Positions 1 through 8,535 of a stretch of 64,000 nucleotides of DNA are shown here, piece by piece. The stretch comes from Cohnella sp. AR92. GTDB lineage: Bacteria > Bacillota > Bacilli > Paenibacillales > Paenibacillaceae. The notes below the pieces were generated by a model that had not been told where the DNA came from, did not search any database, and worked only from the letters and a program-made list of their open reading frames with translations. A program made the position numbers and the translations under genes. How positions within the stretch are numbered: the stretch's first letter is position 1; the number at the start of each line of letters is the position of its first letter. The stretch covers positions 186,001-250,000 of the forward strand of contig NZ_RZJR01000003.1 of NCBI RefSeq assembly GCF_003990975.1. The letters run 5' to 3'.

Positions 1-56
1 ACGGCAAAAAGAACGAACGCTAAGTCTCCATCCATCGTGCCGGATCCGAATCACGG

Positions 57-93
57 GAGAAGCCGCTTAACCGCGGCTTCTCTTTTTTTTTTT
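57..93 (+). terminator. Rho-independent terminator of an upstream gene
   Basis: A perfect 10-bp inverted repeat (57-66 and 73-82) with a 6-nt loop is followed by a run of 11 T. It should end transcription of a gene lying left of the window. Confidence 0.9.
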
Positions 94-214
94 GGCGTGT
101 CGCAGGGCAGGGTTCCTAAACTCATCCTTCCTCGTCTGCGCAGGCCGCCGCAAGCCCATACTGGGAAAAAGGACGATCGAGTCCTATTCCTATCTTAGGA
201 GGGGCGCATAGCTT

Positions 215-1162
215 ATGAGCTTCAGCGACATGGCCGAGATCGAATGCGCGATCATCGGCGGCGGTCCGGCGGGACTTAGCGCGGCTCTCGTGCTGGGACG
301 AGCGCGGAGACAGACGATTCTGTTCGACGGAGGCAGGCCTCGCAACCGGGTGACGAAGCATTCGCACGGTTACTTGACGCGGGACGGAATAACTCCGTCG
401 GAGTTTCGCGCCATAGCCCATGCGGAGCTGCGCCATTACCCCTCCTTGACGCTCCGGCAGGATCTCGTCTCGTCAATCCGCCGAGAGAGCGATCGCTTCT
501 TGCTCGCAACAAGCTCGGGCTTCGAATGCATCTCCCGCAAGGTCGTTCTCGCGACGGGGTTGCGAGAGTCGCTTCCGGCCGTCCCCGATGCCGCTTCCTT
601 CTATGGTACGAGTCTGTTCAGCTGTCCGTATTGCGACGGGTACGAGATGAGGGATCGCCCTCTGGCCATCCTCTCGGACGATCCGTACAAAGCCGCCCAT
701 ATGGCGCAAACGCTGTGCCAGTGGAGCCGGGACTTGCTCGTCTGCACGAACGGGCAATCCTTGGGCGATGATCTAAGGCGGTTCCTCGAACTTAATCGCA
801 TCGCTTATGCGGAGAGCCGAATCGCCAAGCTTATCGGCTCGCAAGGGCGGCTGCGGGCGATCCGCTTCGAAGACGGCAGGGAATCCATCCGCACGGGAGG
901 AATCGTCATCACGGAGTGGGAGCAAGCGGGTTCCTTGCATCTGGAGCTCGGCTGCAAGCTGACCGAATCGGGCGGGATCGAGACGGACGGAGCCCGGCGG
1001 ACGAGCGTCGAAGGGGTATTCGCCGCGGGAGATGCCGCCGTGATCGCTCCCGCCCAGCTGATCATCGCAGCCGCGGATGGAAGCCGCGCCGCGATCGGGG
1101 TGAATTCGGATCTGACCCACGAGAGCTTCCATCCTCCGATCCCGCATTTGACCAATCCGTGA
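215..1162 (+). CDS. NAD(P)/FAD-dependent oxidoreductase, thioredoxin-reductase-like
   Basis: A 315-residue soluble flavoprotein. Residues 15-20 give the N-terminal FAD-binding GGGPAG motif, C137-P-Y-C140 is a redox-active CxxC placed as in thioredoxin reductases, and the C-terminal VEGVFAAGDAA segment is the second FAD-contacting motif. The family moves electrons from NAD(P)H through FAD to a disulfide; the partner here is unknown. The start is chosen for the AGGAGGGG ribosome site about 11 nt upstream; a second in-frame ATG lies at 230. It resembles stand-alone TrxB-like proteins with a CPYCDGYE motif rather than the main TrxB. The upstream terminator makes it the first gene of its unit. No thioredoxin gene is adjacent, so the substrate cannot be inferred from context. 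Confidence 0.85.
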   Translation: MSFSDMAEIECAIIGGGPAGLSAALVLGRARRQTILFDGGRPRNRVTKHSHGYLTRDGITPSEFRAIAHAELRHYPSLTLRQDLVSSIRRESDRFLLATSSGFECISRKVVLATGLRESLPAVPDAASFYGTSLFSCPYCDGYEMRDRPLAILSDDPYKAAHMAQTLCQWSRDLLVCTNGQSLGDDLRRFLELNRIAYAESRIAKLIGSQGRLRAIRFEDGRESIRTGGIVITEWEQAGSLHLELGCKLTESGGIETDGARRTSVEGVFAAGDAAVIAPAQLIIAAADGSRAAIGVNSDLTHESFHPPIPHLTNP

Positions 1163-1164
1163 CC

Positions 1165-1180
1165 TGTGATCCAGATCACA
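1165..1180 (+). promoter_or_regulatory. CRP/FNR-family binding site
   Basis: The sequence TGTGATCCAGATCACA is an almost perfect palindrome matching TGTGA-N6-TCACA, which is recognised by Fnr in Bacillus and CRP in other bacteria. Its centre (1172.5) is 41.5 nt upstream of the start point expected from the TATGAT hexamer at 1202-1207, the geometry of a class II activator site. Confidence 0.7.
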
Positions 1181-1201
1181 CCGCCGCCCTCGGCAGATCG
1201 T

Positions 1202-1207
1202 TATGAT
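1202..1207 (+). promoter_or_regulatory. Putative -10 element of the chemotaxis-receptor promoter
   Basis: TATGAT (5 of 6 to the consensus) lies 94 nt upstream of the chemoreceptor start. No good -35 hexamer is visible because the CRP/FNR-type palindrome takes that position, as expected for an activator-dependent promoter. Confidence 0.5.
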
Positions 1208-1300
1208 GGGAATAGCTGGAGCGGCCTTCCCGGCAATCTCCGGCATCGGCAACGGCAAAATCGCCATACCATCATACTATCGAGGCTTGGAGGCTGCGGC

Positions 1301-2602
1301 ATGGCTATCAGATTCGGCATCGTCAAGAAGCTCGTGCTTGGCATTACTATCGTTTCCATCATTACGTACGGGACAAGCGCATTCTGTTTATTGGTATTGC
1401 AGCAACGATTCAACGAGATCTCCCAACATTCGTTCGTCATGGTCACCTTGGCTCTCGGGATCCTTTGGACGTCCCTCTTCGGCTATCTTTTCGCCAAGTG
1501 GCTGTTAAAGCCGCTCCTGTCGCTGACGGCCGCCACGGAGCTTGCGGCAGAAGGAAAGCTGGGGGAGAAGGTCATGATTCGCAAGACGAACGACGAGCTG
1601 ACTCGGCTTAGCCTGTCTTTCGAACAGATGCAGACAAAGCTGGCGGAGATTATCCATGGCATACGCGAGCACTCCCAGATGACGAACGTTCACGTAGCGG
1701 AGCTTCAGAGCGCCATCGGAGAAGCGGCGGCGCAGATCGAACAGATCTCGCATCGGGCGGAGAAAATATCGGATGGAAGCGTCCGCCAATTCGCTTCGGC
1801 GGAAGCCATGCAGCATTCCGTGCGCGGGCTGTCGCAAGCTTCCCGCGAGTTGGACGAGCAAGCGATTAACGCGCGGACCAGGACGAGCCGAATGGTGGAA
1901 TCGATCCAAGAAAGCGAAGCGGTCTTCCAAACGATGGTCGTGCGGATGAACCATCTATCGGAGATGAATCAGGACGCGCTTGGAGCGGCCGGACGCCTGA
2001 ACGACTATGCGGCGCAGATCGGAACGATCTCTTCCGTGGTTAGCGAATTCGCGGAACAGACCCATCTGCTTGCGCTTAACGCGGCGATCGAAGCGGCTCG
2101 CGCCGGGGAGGAAGGCCGAGGCTTCGGCGTTGTCGCCGAAGCGGTGAAGAAGCTTGCCGGACAGAGCGGCAGCGCGGCGCGCCACATTCGGGACCTGATC
2201 TCGCAGATCCAAGGCGAAGTGACGAGCGTCGTCCGGCATATGAACCAACAATTTATCGTAGCCGAGCAGGAAGCGAAGGACGGAGAGGCCTCGGCGGCAT
2301 CTCTTAACCGGATCGCGCAGGACGCTCTGCTCGTCAGCGGCTTGATCGATAGCATTGCCGGCAAGATGTCGGAGCAAGCGGAGCAGTCGGTCGGAACGCT
2401 GCGCGAAGCGGGCGAAGTCTCGCGGGTTGCCGACTCGATCCGGGCGGGGGCTCACGACGTGAATTCGGCGACCCAGGAACAGACGGCCGCCATGCAGGAG
2501 ATCGCCGCATCGTCGGAAGCCTTGCTGTCGGAGTCGAAGGAATTGATGAGGCGGATTGCCTTTTTCAAAGTGGAATCTCAAGTCGAAAAACGCGCGAAAT
2601 AA
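1301..2602 (+). CDS. Methyl-accepting chemotaxis protein without a large sensory ectodomain
   Basis: A 433-residue chemoreceptor. Two membrane segments (about 11-33 and 45-66) are separated by only about 11 residues, so there is almost no extracellular ligand domain. A HAMP linker (about 67-120) and the long signalling coiled coil follow. The hairpin tip at about 257-285 carries [17 protein letters not shown], the canonical CheA/CheW contact. A longer frame opens at 1166, but the ATG at 1301 has a GGAGG site 8 nt upstream and immediately precedes the first membrane helix. It may sense membrane state, redox or a cytoplasmic cue. The CRP/FNR-type box upstream suggests oxygen- or cAMP-linked expression, which is inference. 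Confidence 0.9.
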   Translation: MAIRFGIVKKLVLGITIVSIITYGTSAFCLLVLQQRFNEISQHSFVMVTLALGILWTSLFGYLFAKWLLKPLLSLTAATELAAEGKLGEKVMIRKTNDELTRLSLSFEQMQTKLAEIIHGIREHSQMTNVHVAELQSAIGEAAAQIEQISHRAEKISDGSVRQFASAEAMQHSVRGLSQASRELDEQAINARTRTSRMVESIQESEAVFQTMVVRMNHLSEMNQDALGAAGRLNDYAAQIGTISSVVSEFAEQTHLLALNAAIEAARAGEEGRGFGVVAEAVKKLAGQSGSAARHIRDLISQIQGEVTSVVRHMNQQFIVAEQEAKDGEASAASLNRIAQDALLVSGLIDSIAGKMSEQAEQSVGTLREAGEVSRVADSIRAGAHDVNSATQEQTAAMQEIAASSEALLSESKELMRRIAFFKVESQVEKRAK

Positions 2603-2625
2603 GAGGAAATATGCCATATCGTGTT

Positions 2626-2653
2626 AGGAGCTCCGAGAAGGAGCTCTTTTTTT
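2626..2653 (+). terminator. Rho-independent terminator after the chemoreceptor
   Basis: GAGCTCC (2628-2634) pairs with GGAGCTC (2640-2646), loop of 5, followed by seven T. It separates the chemoreceptor from the glycogen operon. Confidence 0.85.
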
Positions 2654-2694
2654 GCCGAAAGAACGGAAACTGGAAAAAATTTATGAAAATACAG

Positions 2695-2723
2695 ATGAAA
2701 ATAACGGCTTATTCCTCTATAAT
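2695..2723 (+). promoter_or_regulatory. Sigma-A-type promoter of the glycogen operon
   Basis: ATGAAA (2695-2700) and a perfect TATAAT (2718-2723) are 17 bp apart, in an AT-rich patch about 105 nt upstream of glgB. The -35 is weak (4 of 6) and the -10 is consensus. Confidence 0.6.
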
Positions 2724-2828
2724 GAATGTAATATCCGTGTAATTTGTAAGGAAAAATGACAAAATGTTAGCGCAATGTCAACTGCTGCTGCCGTTTGGCA
2801 AGTCCCCTTGAAGGAGGTGCCTCCAAGA

Positions 2829-4739
2829 ATGGCCGTAAGTGCCCCGCTTCTGGCTCCGGAATTGCTGTATTTGTTTAACAATGGTCACTTGTTCCACGCC
2901 TACCGAACCTTCGGCGCTCATAAACATGAATACGACGGCGACACCGGAGTCCGCTTCGTCGTCTGGGCGCCCAAAGCCAGAGAGGTACGCGCCGTGGGAG
3001 ACTTCAACGGCTGGAACGGGCAGGGGCATCGCCTGCATCGAGTCGGTTCGACCGGCGTGTGGGCGGGATTCGTGTCCGGAATCGGCGAAGGAACCTCGTA
3101 CAAGTACGAAATCATCGATTCCGGCGGCCATCGCCTGCTGAAATCCGACCCCTTCGCGTTCCGGTCCGAGCTTCGCCCGAACACGGCTTCCATCGTCGCG
3201 GACCTGACCCGACACGACTGGAAGGATCAAGCTTGGATGGAGCACAAGAGAAAGAACCCTCCGTACGAGCGGCCGATCCTGACGTATGAGGTTCACCTCG
3301 GCGCTTGGAGGATGGAAGAACGAGAAGTGTTCCGCACCTATCGGCAGCTAGCGGATGAGCTGCTCGATTACGTCGTGAAGATGGGCTATACCCACATCGA
3401 GATTCTGCCTCTGAATGAACACCCGCTAGACGCCTCTTGGGGATATCAAGCGACGGGCTACTATTCGGCGACAAGCCGGTACGGCCCGCCGGACGGTCTT
3501 CAAGAGCTGGTCGACCGGTGCCATCAGCGGGGGATTGGAGTCATCCTGGATTGGGTGCCCGGACATTTCTGCAAGGACGATCATGGACTCCGGAGGTTCG
3601 ACGGGGGAGCGCTCTACGAGCACTCGGACTCCCGAATCGCCGAGAAGCCGCTCTGGGGGACATTGGCCTTCGACTTCGGCAAAGCCGAGGTGCAGAGCTT
3701 CCTGATCTCGAACGCCATCTTCTGGCTGGACGTCTTCCACATCGACGGCCTGAGGGTGGACGCGGTGGCCAGCATGATCGACCTGAACTTCGACAAACCT
3801 CCTGAGATGCACACGCTGAATCGCCACGGGGGCACGGAGTACCTCGAAGCCCTCGATTTTCTCCGCAAGCTGAACGAGACGGTATTCCGCTATCATCCGG
3901 AGACGCTGATGATCGCCGAGGATTCGTCCGCTTGGCCGGGAGTCACCGCGCCGACCTACCTGGGAGGCTTGGGATTCAACTACAAATGGAACATGGGCTG
4001 GATGAACGACATGCTCCGCTACATGGAGACGGATCCGAACGATCGGCCCGCCCGACATCATCTGATTACCTTCTCGCTGCTATACGCCTTCTCAGAGAAC
4101 TACGTACTTCCTCTCTCGCATGACGAAGTGGTCCACGGCAAGCGCTCCCTCCTTAACAAGATGCCTGGAACCTACGACGAGAAATTCGCCAACCTCAGAC
4201 TTTTCTACGGATACTGGATGACGCACCCTGGCAAGAAGCTGCTCTTTATGGGCGGAGAGTTCGGACAATTCGACGAATGGAAGGACGCGGAGGGCCTTGA
4301 CTGGCTTCTGCTGAAGTACCCCCTGCATGCGGGCATGCACCGATTCTCGCGGGACCTTAACGCGCTCTATCGGGAAGAGAAAGCCTTGTGGGAGAGAGAC
4401 CACAGCCACGAGGGCTTCCAGTGGATCGACGCGGACAACGCCGGACAGAGCGTGCTTGCCTTCGTCAGGAGAGGCTTCGACTCCAAGCGCCATTTGATCG
4501 TCGTTTGCAATTTCTCGCGACGCTCGTTTCCGGCTTTCCGGATCGGGGTGCCGACCGGAACGTTGTATCGGGTCATCCTGAACAGCGATGTCGCGGATTA
4601 CGGAGGATCGGGATATCGAATGCCAAGAAGGATCAGGGCAACTCGCAAGGCATCGCACGGACTGCCGTTCAGCATCGAGATTCCGTTGCCGGCGCTCTCT
4701 TTCCTACTGCTCGAGCCAGATCGAATCGCAGTCGAGTAA
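2829..4739 (+). CDS. glgB: 1,4-alpha-glucan branching enzyme GlgB
   Basis: GlgB cuts alpha-1,4 glucan chains and rejoins them as alpha-1,6 branches during glycogen synthesis in the cytoplasm. The 636-residue protein has an N-terminal CBM48-type domain ([20 protein letters not shown]) and then a GH13 barrel. The nucleophile Asp lies in DGLRVDAV (about residue 310), the acid/base Glu in MIAEDSSAW (about 364) and the third carboxylate in LSHDEVVHG (about 430). The frame is open from 2775, but the ATG at 2829 has an excellent AAGGAGGTG site, so the short form is chosen. It is the first gene of glgB-glgC-glgD-glgA-GH15, all co-oriented with small gaps. Confidence 0.97.
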   Translation: MAVSAPLLAPELLYLFNNGHLFHAYRTFGAHKHEYDGDTGVRFVVWAPKAREVRAVGDFNGWNGQGHRLHRVGSTGVWAGFVSGIGEGTSYKYEIIDSGGHRLLKSDPFAFRSELRPNTASIVADLTRHDWKDQAWMEHKRKNPPYERPILTYEVHLGAWRMEEREVFRTYRQLADELLDYVVKMGYTHIEILPLNEHPLDASWGYQATGYYSATSRYGPPDGLQELVDRCHQRGIGVILDWVPGHFCKDDHGLRRFDGGALYEHSDSRIAEKPLWGTLAFDFGKAEVQSFLISNAIFWLDVFHIDGLRVDAVASMIDLNFDKPPEMHTLNRHGGTEYLEALDFLRKLNETVFRYHPETLMIAEDSSAWPGVTAPTYLGGLGFNYKWNMGWMNDMLRYMETDPNDRPARHHLITFSLLYAFSENYVLPLSHDEVVHGKRSLLNKMPGTYDEKFANLRLFYGYWMTHPGKKLLFMGGEFGQFDEWKDAEGLDWLLLKYPLHAGMHRFSRDLNALYREEKALWERDHSHEGFQWIDADNAGQSVLAFVRRGFDSKRHLIVVCNFSRRSFPAFRIGVPTGTLYRVILNSDVADYGGSGYRMPRRIRATRKASHGLPFSIEIPLPALSFLLLEPDRIAVE

Positions 4740-4787
4740 CTGCCCGTGGGCAGGCAAGAAGCCATCGAACAGAGAGGAGTTGTGCCT

Positions 4788-5954
4788 ATGAGCCGCAATG
4801 AATGCATTGCCATGCTTCTAGCAGGAGGAGAAGGACGCCGTCTAGGCGTGCTTACGAAGGATTTGGCGAAGCCGGCCGTACACTTCGGAGGGAAGTACCG
4901 CATTATCGATTTTACCTTGAGCAATTGCGTCAATTCGGGCATCGAGACGGTAGGGGTGTTGACCCAGTACCAACCGCTCGTCCTGAATCGATATCTCGGA
5001 ATCGGAAGTCCGTGGGGGTTGGATCGACGCGAGGGAGGCATGCACGTTCTGCCGCCTTACGTTCGCCAGAAGGGCGGAGTTTGGTATAAAGGGACCGCTA
5101 ACGCGATCTATCAGAATATCGGTTTCATAGAGAGATACGAACCGGAATACGTTCTGATCATCTCCGGCGACCATATCTACAAGATGGATTACGGCCTTAT
5201 GCTTGAGCATCACAAGAAGAACAGGGCGGATGCGACGATCGCGGTCATTACCGTTCCCTGGGCGGAAGCGAGCCGGTTCGGCATCCTTAGCGTCGACGAA
5301 GACGAGAGAGTCGTCGAATTCGCCGAGAAGCCGAAGCAGCCGAAGAGCAATCTCGCGTCGATGGGCGTTTATATATTCTCTTGGAAAGTGCTCCGCGAAT
5401 CTCTGTTGGAGGATGAAGCGAATTCGCATTCGTCCCATGACTTCGGCAAGGACATCATTCCGAAGCTGCTGGCCGATCAATCCAGGCTGTACTCCTATCG
5501 TTTCGAAGGGTATTGGAAGGATGTCGGAACGATCGAGAGCCTGTGGGAAGCCAACATGGATCTGCTCGAGGACGAACCCTCGCTCGATCTGTACGACCGG
5601 GACTGGCGCATCTATTCGGTGAACCCGAACCGGCCCGCGCAGTATCTGTCTCCGGAAGCATCCGTCCGGAGCTCGCTCATCAATGAAGGCAGCGTCGTGG
5701 AGGGCACGGTGAACCGATCCGTCCTGTTCCACGGCGTCAAAATAGCGGAAGGAAGCACGGTCGAGGATTCGGTCATCATGCCGAACGCGATCGTAGGCCG
5801 GGGAGCGAAGGTTATTCGCGCGATCGTCGGCGAAGGGGCCGTCGTCAGCGAAGGCTGCCAGGTCGGCAGCCTGGATTCCGAGGAGATCGCCGTCGTCGGA
5901 AGCGGAGCCGTTGTGAGAGCCGAGAAACCGCTAGAGGAGGCGAATCCGATATGA
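4788..5954 (+). CDS. glgC: Glucose-1-phosphate adenylyltransferase, catalytic subunit GlgC
   Basis: GlgC makes ADP-glucose from glucose-1-phosphate and ATP, the committed step of bacterial glycogen synthesis. The 388-residue protein starts with the nucleotidyl-transferase signature ([10 protein letters not shown], residues 11-20, followed by [15 protein letters not shown]) and ends in left-handed beta-helix hexapeptide repeats. GAGAGGAG precedes the ATG at 4788; an upstream in-frame ATG at 4746 lacks a site. It is 48 nt after glgB and overlaps glgD by 4 nt (ATGA), so coupled translation of the GlgC/GlgD pair is likely. Confidence 0.97.
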   Translation: MSRNECIAMLLAGGEGRRLGVLTKDLAKPAVHFGGKYRIIDFTLSNCVNSGIETVGVLTQYQPLVLNRYLGIGSPWGLDRREGGMHVLPPYVRQKGGVWYKGTANAIYQNIGFIERYEPEYVLIISGDHIYKMDYGLMLEHHKKNRADATIAVITVPWAEASRFGILSVDEDERVVEFAEKPKQPKSNLASMGVYIFSWKVLRESLLEDEANSHSSHDFGKDIIPKLLADQSRLYSYRFEGYWKDVGTIESLWEANMDLLEDEPSLDLYDRDWRIYSVNPNRPAQYLSPEASVRSSLINEGSVVEGTVNRSVLFHGVKIAEGSTVEDSVIMPNAIVGRGAKVIRAIVGEGAVVSEGCQVGSLDSEEIAVVGSGAVVRAEKPLEEANPI

Positions 5955-7063
5955 AGCTCCCGATGATGGGCATCATCAACCTGATTCACGAGACCGAGGA
6001 GATGGGATCCCTGACGGCGAGCCGCTGCCTGGCGACGGTGCCGTTCGCGGGCCGCTACCGTCTGATCGACTTCGCTCTCTCCTCCATGGTCAATTCGGGA
6101 GTGCCTCGCGTGGCCGTCTTCGCGCATACGAAGTTCCGTTCCCTCATGGATCACTTGGGCTCCGGAGGCAATTGGGACCTTCATCGCAAGCAGAGCGGGC
6201 TGTTCGTTCTCCCGCCCTCGATGGAGGATATGACCGACTTCGGCAAAGGCGACCTATACCAGTTCTACCGCAATCGGGATTACTTCTACCGCAGCTCTCT
6301 GGAATACGTCGTGATCGTCCGCAGCCATATGGCGTGCAACGTGGACTTCGCGGCGATCCTCGAGCAGCATCGCGAGCGCAACGCGGACATCACGGTCGTC
6401 TGCAAAAAATGGCCCCATGCCCAGACGGGACTGACGCGCAAAGTCAAAACGGACGCGAGCGGACGAATCGTGGAGATGCAGGACCATTTCGGGCGGCTCT
6501 CGAGCGATCTCGTCTCGATGGAGATGTACGTCATGCGCAAGGAGCTGCTGATCGAGCTGGTGGAGACATCCCTGGCGCAAGGGAAGGATCATCTTGTCCG
6601 CCATGCGATTCTCCCCCGCTTGGGAGAGCTGAATGTCAGCGCCTATCTTCACGACGGCTATCTTGGCGTCGTGAATACGATTCCGGCTTACTACCGGCAC
6701 AATATGGAACTGCTGAATCCGGACGTGTGGAACGAGCTGTTTTTCCGGCCGGGTCCTATCTACACGAAAGTCAAGGATGAGCCGCCGACCCGTTACCGCA
6801 CGGGCTCGAACGTCGTGGACTCGCTTATCGCGAATGGCTGCGAGATCGAAGGCACGGTGGAGAACAGCATTCTTTTCCGCGGGGTGAAGGTGCGCAAGGG
6901 GGCGGTCGTCCGCAACAGCATCGTCATGCAGAACGGCGTGATCGGCGAGAACGGAGCGCTGGAGAATTGCATTCTGGATAAGGAAGTGGAGATCCGCCCT
7001 CTGCAGCAGCTGAAAGGGACTTCGGAGATGCCGTTTCTTGCCTTGAAACGCAACGTCATTTGA
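5951..7063 (+). CDS. glgD: Glucose-1-phosphate adenylyltransferase regulatory subunit GlgD
   Basis: GlgD is the non-catalytic partner that combines with GlgC in Firmicutes. The 370-residue protein keeps the fold ([16 protein letters not shown]-terminal hexapeptide repeats) but has [18 protein letters not shown] where GlgC has its GGxGxRL nucleotide loop, which fits loss of activity. Its start overlaps the glgC stop; GAGGAGG within the glgC 3' end is the ribosome site. As in Bacillus, glgC and glgD are neighbours, so a hetero-oligomeric ADP-glucose synthase is expected. Confidence 0.95.
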   Translation: MKLPMMGIINLIHETEEMGSLTASRCLATVPFAGRYRLIDFALSSMVNSGVPRVAVFAHTKFRSLMDHLGSGGNWDLHRKQSGLFVLPPSMEDMTDFGKGDLYQFYRNRDYFYRSSLEYVVIVRSHMACNVDFAAILEQHRERNADITVVCKKWPHAQTGLTRKVKTDASGRIVEMQDHFGRLSSDLVSMEMYVMRKELLIELVETSLAQGKDHLVRHAILPRLGELNVSAYLHDGYLGVVNTIPAYYRHNMELLNPDVWNELFFRPGPIYTKVKDEPPTRYRTGSNVVDSLIANGCEIEGTVENSILFRGVKVRKGAVVRNSIVMQNGVIGENGALENCILDKEVEIRPLQQLKGTSEMPFLALKRNVI

Positions 7064-7081
7064 CCACATAGGGGGAATTCC

Positions 7082-8518
7082 ATGAAAGTCTGGTTCGCGG
7101 CGTCCGAAGCGGTGCCTCTCGTCAAATCGGGAGGCTTGGCGGATGTCGTCGGAGCGCTCCCCAAGGCGTTAAGCAAGCTGGGGGCGGAAGTGACGGTGTT
7201 GCTGCCGAAGTACGGTGCGATTCCCAGGGAGATCGTCGAACGGGCGGTCTTCCTGGAGCACTTCAACATTACGCTGGGCTGGAGATTGCAGTATTGCGGC
7301 CTGTTCGAGGCGATCGAGGACGGCGTTCGCTTCCTGTTGATCGACAACGAATACTTTTTCCACCGGCATTACTTGTACGGATACGGGGAAGAGGAGATCG
7401 AGCGTTACGCTTTCTTCAACTTCGCCGTGATGGAGGTTCTTGCGAGGTCGGCGAAGGACAAGCTTCCCGACATCATTCATTGCCATGATTGGCAGACCGG
7501 CCTTATCCCCATGCTGCTGCGCACCCGTTACTCGCATTATCCGGCGCTGCGGCACATCCGCACCGTCTTCACGATTCACAACCTGCAATACCAAGGGGTC
7601 TTCTCTCGAGGGAAGCTGAAGGACGTTCTCTCCGCGGGAGACGATCTGTTCACGGAAGACGGGATCGAGTTCTATGGCGACGGCAACTGCTTAAAAGCGG
7701 GCTTGAGGTACGCGGACAAGCTGACGACCGTAAGCCCCGCTTACGCGCAAGAGATTCAGACATGGGAGTACGGGGAGAAGCTGGACGGGGTTCTGCGCAT
7801 GAGATCGTGGGATTTGCGGGGCATCGTGAACGGAATCGATACGGACAGCTACGATCCGATGACGGACCCCAACGTCAAGACGCATTACCGGCATTCTCTC
7901 GCGAAGAAGCGTTCGAACAAGCTCGCGCTTCAGAGGGAGATCGGCTTCGAGGCCAACGCCGGCCGGCCGGTGATCGGAATCGTCTCGCGGATGGTCGACC
8001 AGAAGGGCTTCGATCTGATCGCGGAATCGCTTCCGGCTCTGATGGAAGAGGATCTGCAGCTGGTCATTCTCGGATCCGGGGATTCGAAGTACGAGCAGCT
8101 GTTCCGCCAAGCGATCGAATGGTATCCGGGCCGCCTGTACGTATGGTTCGGATTCAACGAAGGCTTCGCCCGAAGAATCTACGCAGGCGCGGATATGTTT
8201 CTCATGCCCTCGCGGTTCGAACCCTGCGGCCTTAGCCAATTAATCTCCCTGCGTTACCGCACCGTTCCTATCGTCCGCGAGACCGGAGGGCTTCGGGACA
8301 CGATCGAGGCATATAATGAATTCGCCGGCACGGGGAACGGCTTCAGCTTCGGTCCGGCCACGGCGCATGACCTGATCTTCACCGTCAAGCGCGCGCTCTC
8401 GTTCTATCGCCAGCCCCCCGAGTGGGAGAAGATCGTGGCGAACGGCGCCAAGAAGGATTACGGCTGGGATGCTTCGGCTAAGGAATATATGCAGCTCTAT
8501 CGCGAACTTGCCAACTAA
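7082..8518 (+). CDS. glgA: Glycogen synthase GlgA (ADP-glucose type)
   Basis: A GT5 glycosyltransferase that extends alpha-1,4 glucan from ADP-glucose. The 478-residue protein has the ADP-glucose-binding KSGGLADV motif beginning at K15 and the C-terminal retaining-GT motif FEPCGLSQL with ETGGLRDT. Length agrees with bacterial GlgA. AGGGGGAA lies just upstream of the ATG; the gap to glgD is 18 nt and to the next gene 17 nt, so it is in the same transcript. Confidence 0.97.
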   Translation: MKVWFAASEAVPLVKSGGLADVVGALPKALSKLGAEVTVLLPKYGAIPREIVERAVFLEHFNITLGWRLQYCGLFEAIEDGVRFLLIDNEYFFHRHYLYGYGEEEIERYAFFNFAVMEVLARSAKDKLPDIIHCHDWQTGLIPMLLRTRYSHYPALRHIRTVFTIHNLQYQGVFSRGKLKDVLSAGDDLFTEDGIEFYGDGNCLKAGLRYADKLTTVSPAYAQEIQTWEYGEKLDGVLRMRSWDLRGIVNGIDTDSYDPMTDPNVKTHYRHSLAKKRSNKLALQREIGFEANAGRPVIGIVSRMVDQKGFDLIAESLPALMEEDLQLVILGSGDSKYEQLFRQAIEWYPGRLYVWFGFNEGFARRIYAGADMFLMPSRFEPCGLSQLISLRYRTVPIVRETGGLRDTIEAYNEFAGTGNGFSFGPATAHDLIFTVKRALSFYRQPPEWEKIVANGAKKDYGWDASAKEYMQLYRELAN

Positions 8519-8535
8519 GGAAGGGGACTAACGCT

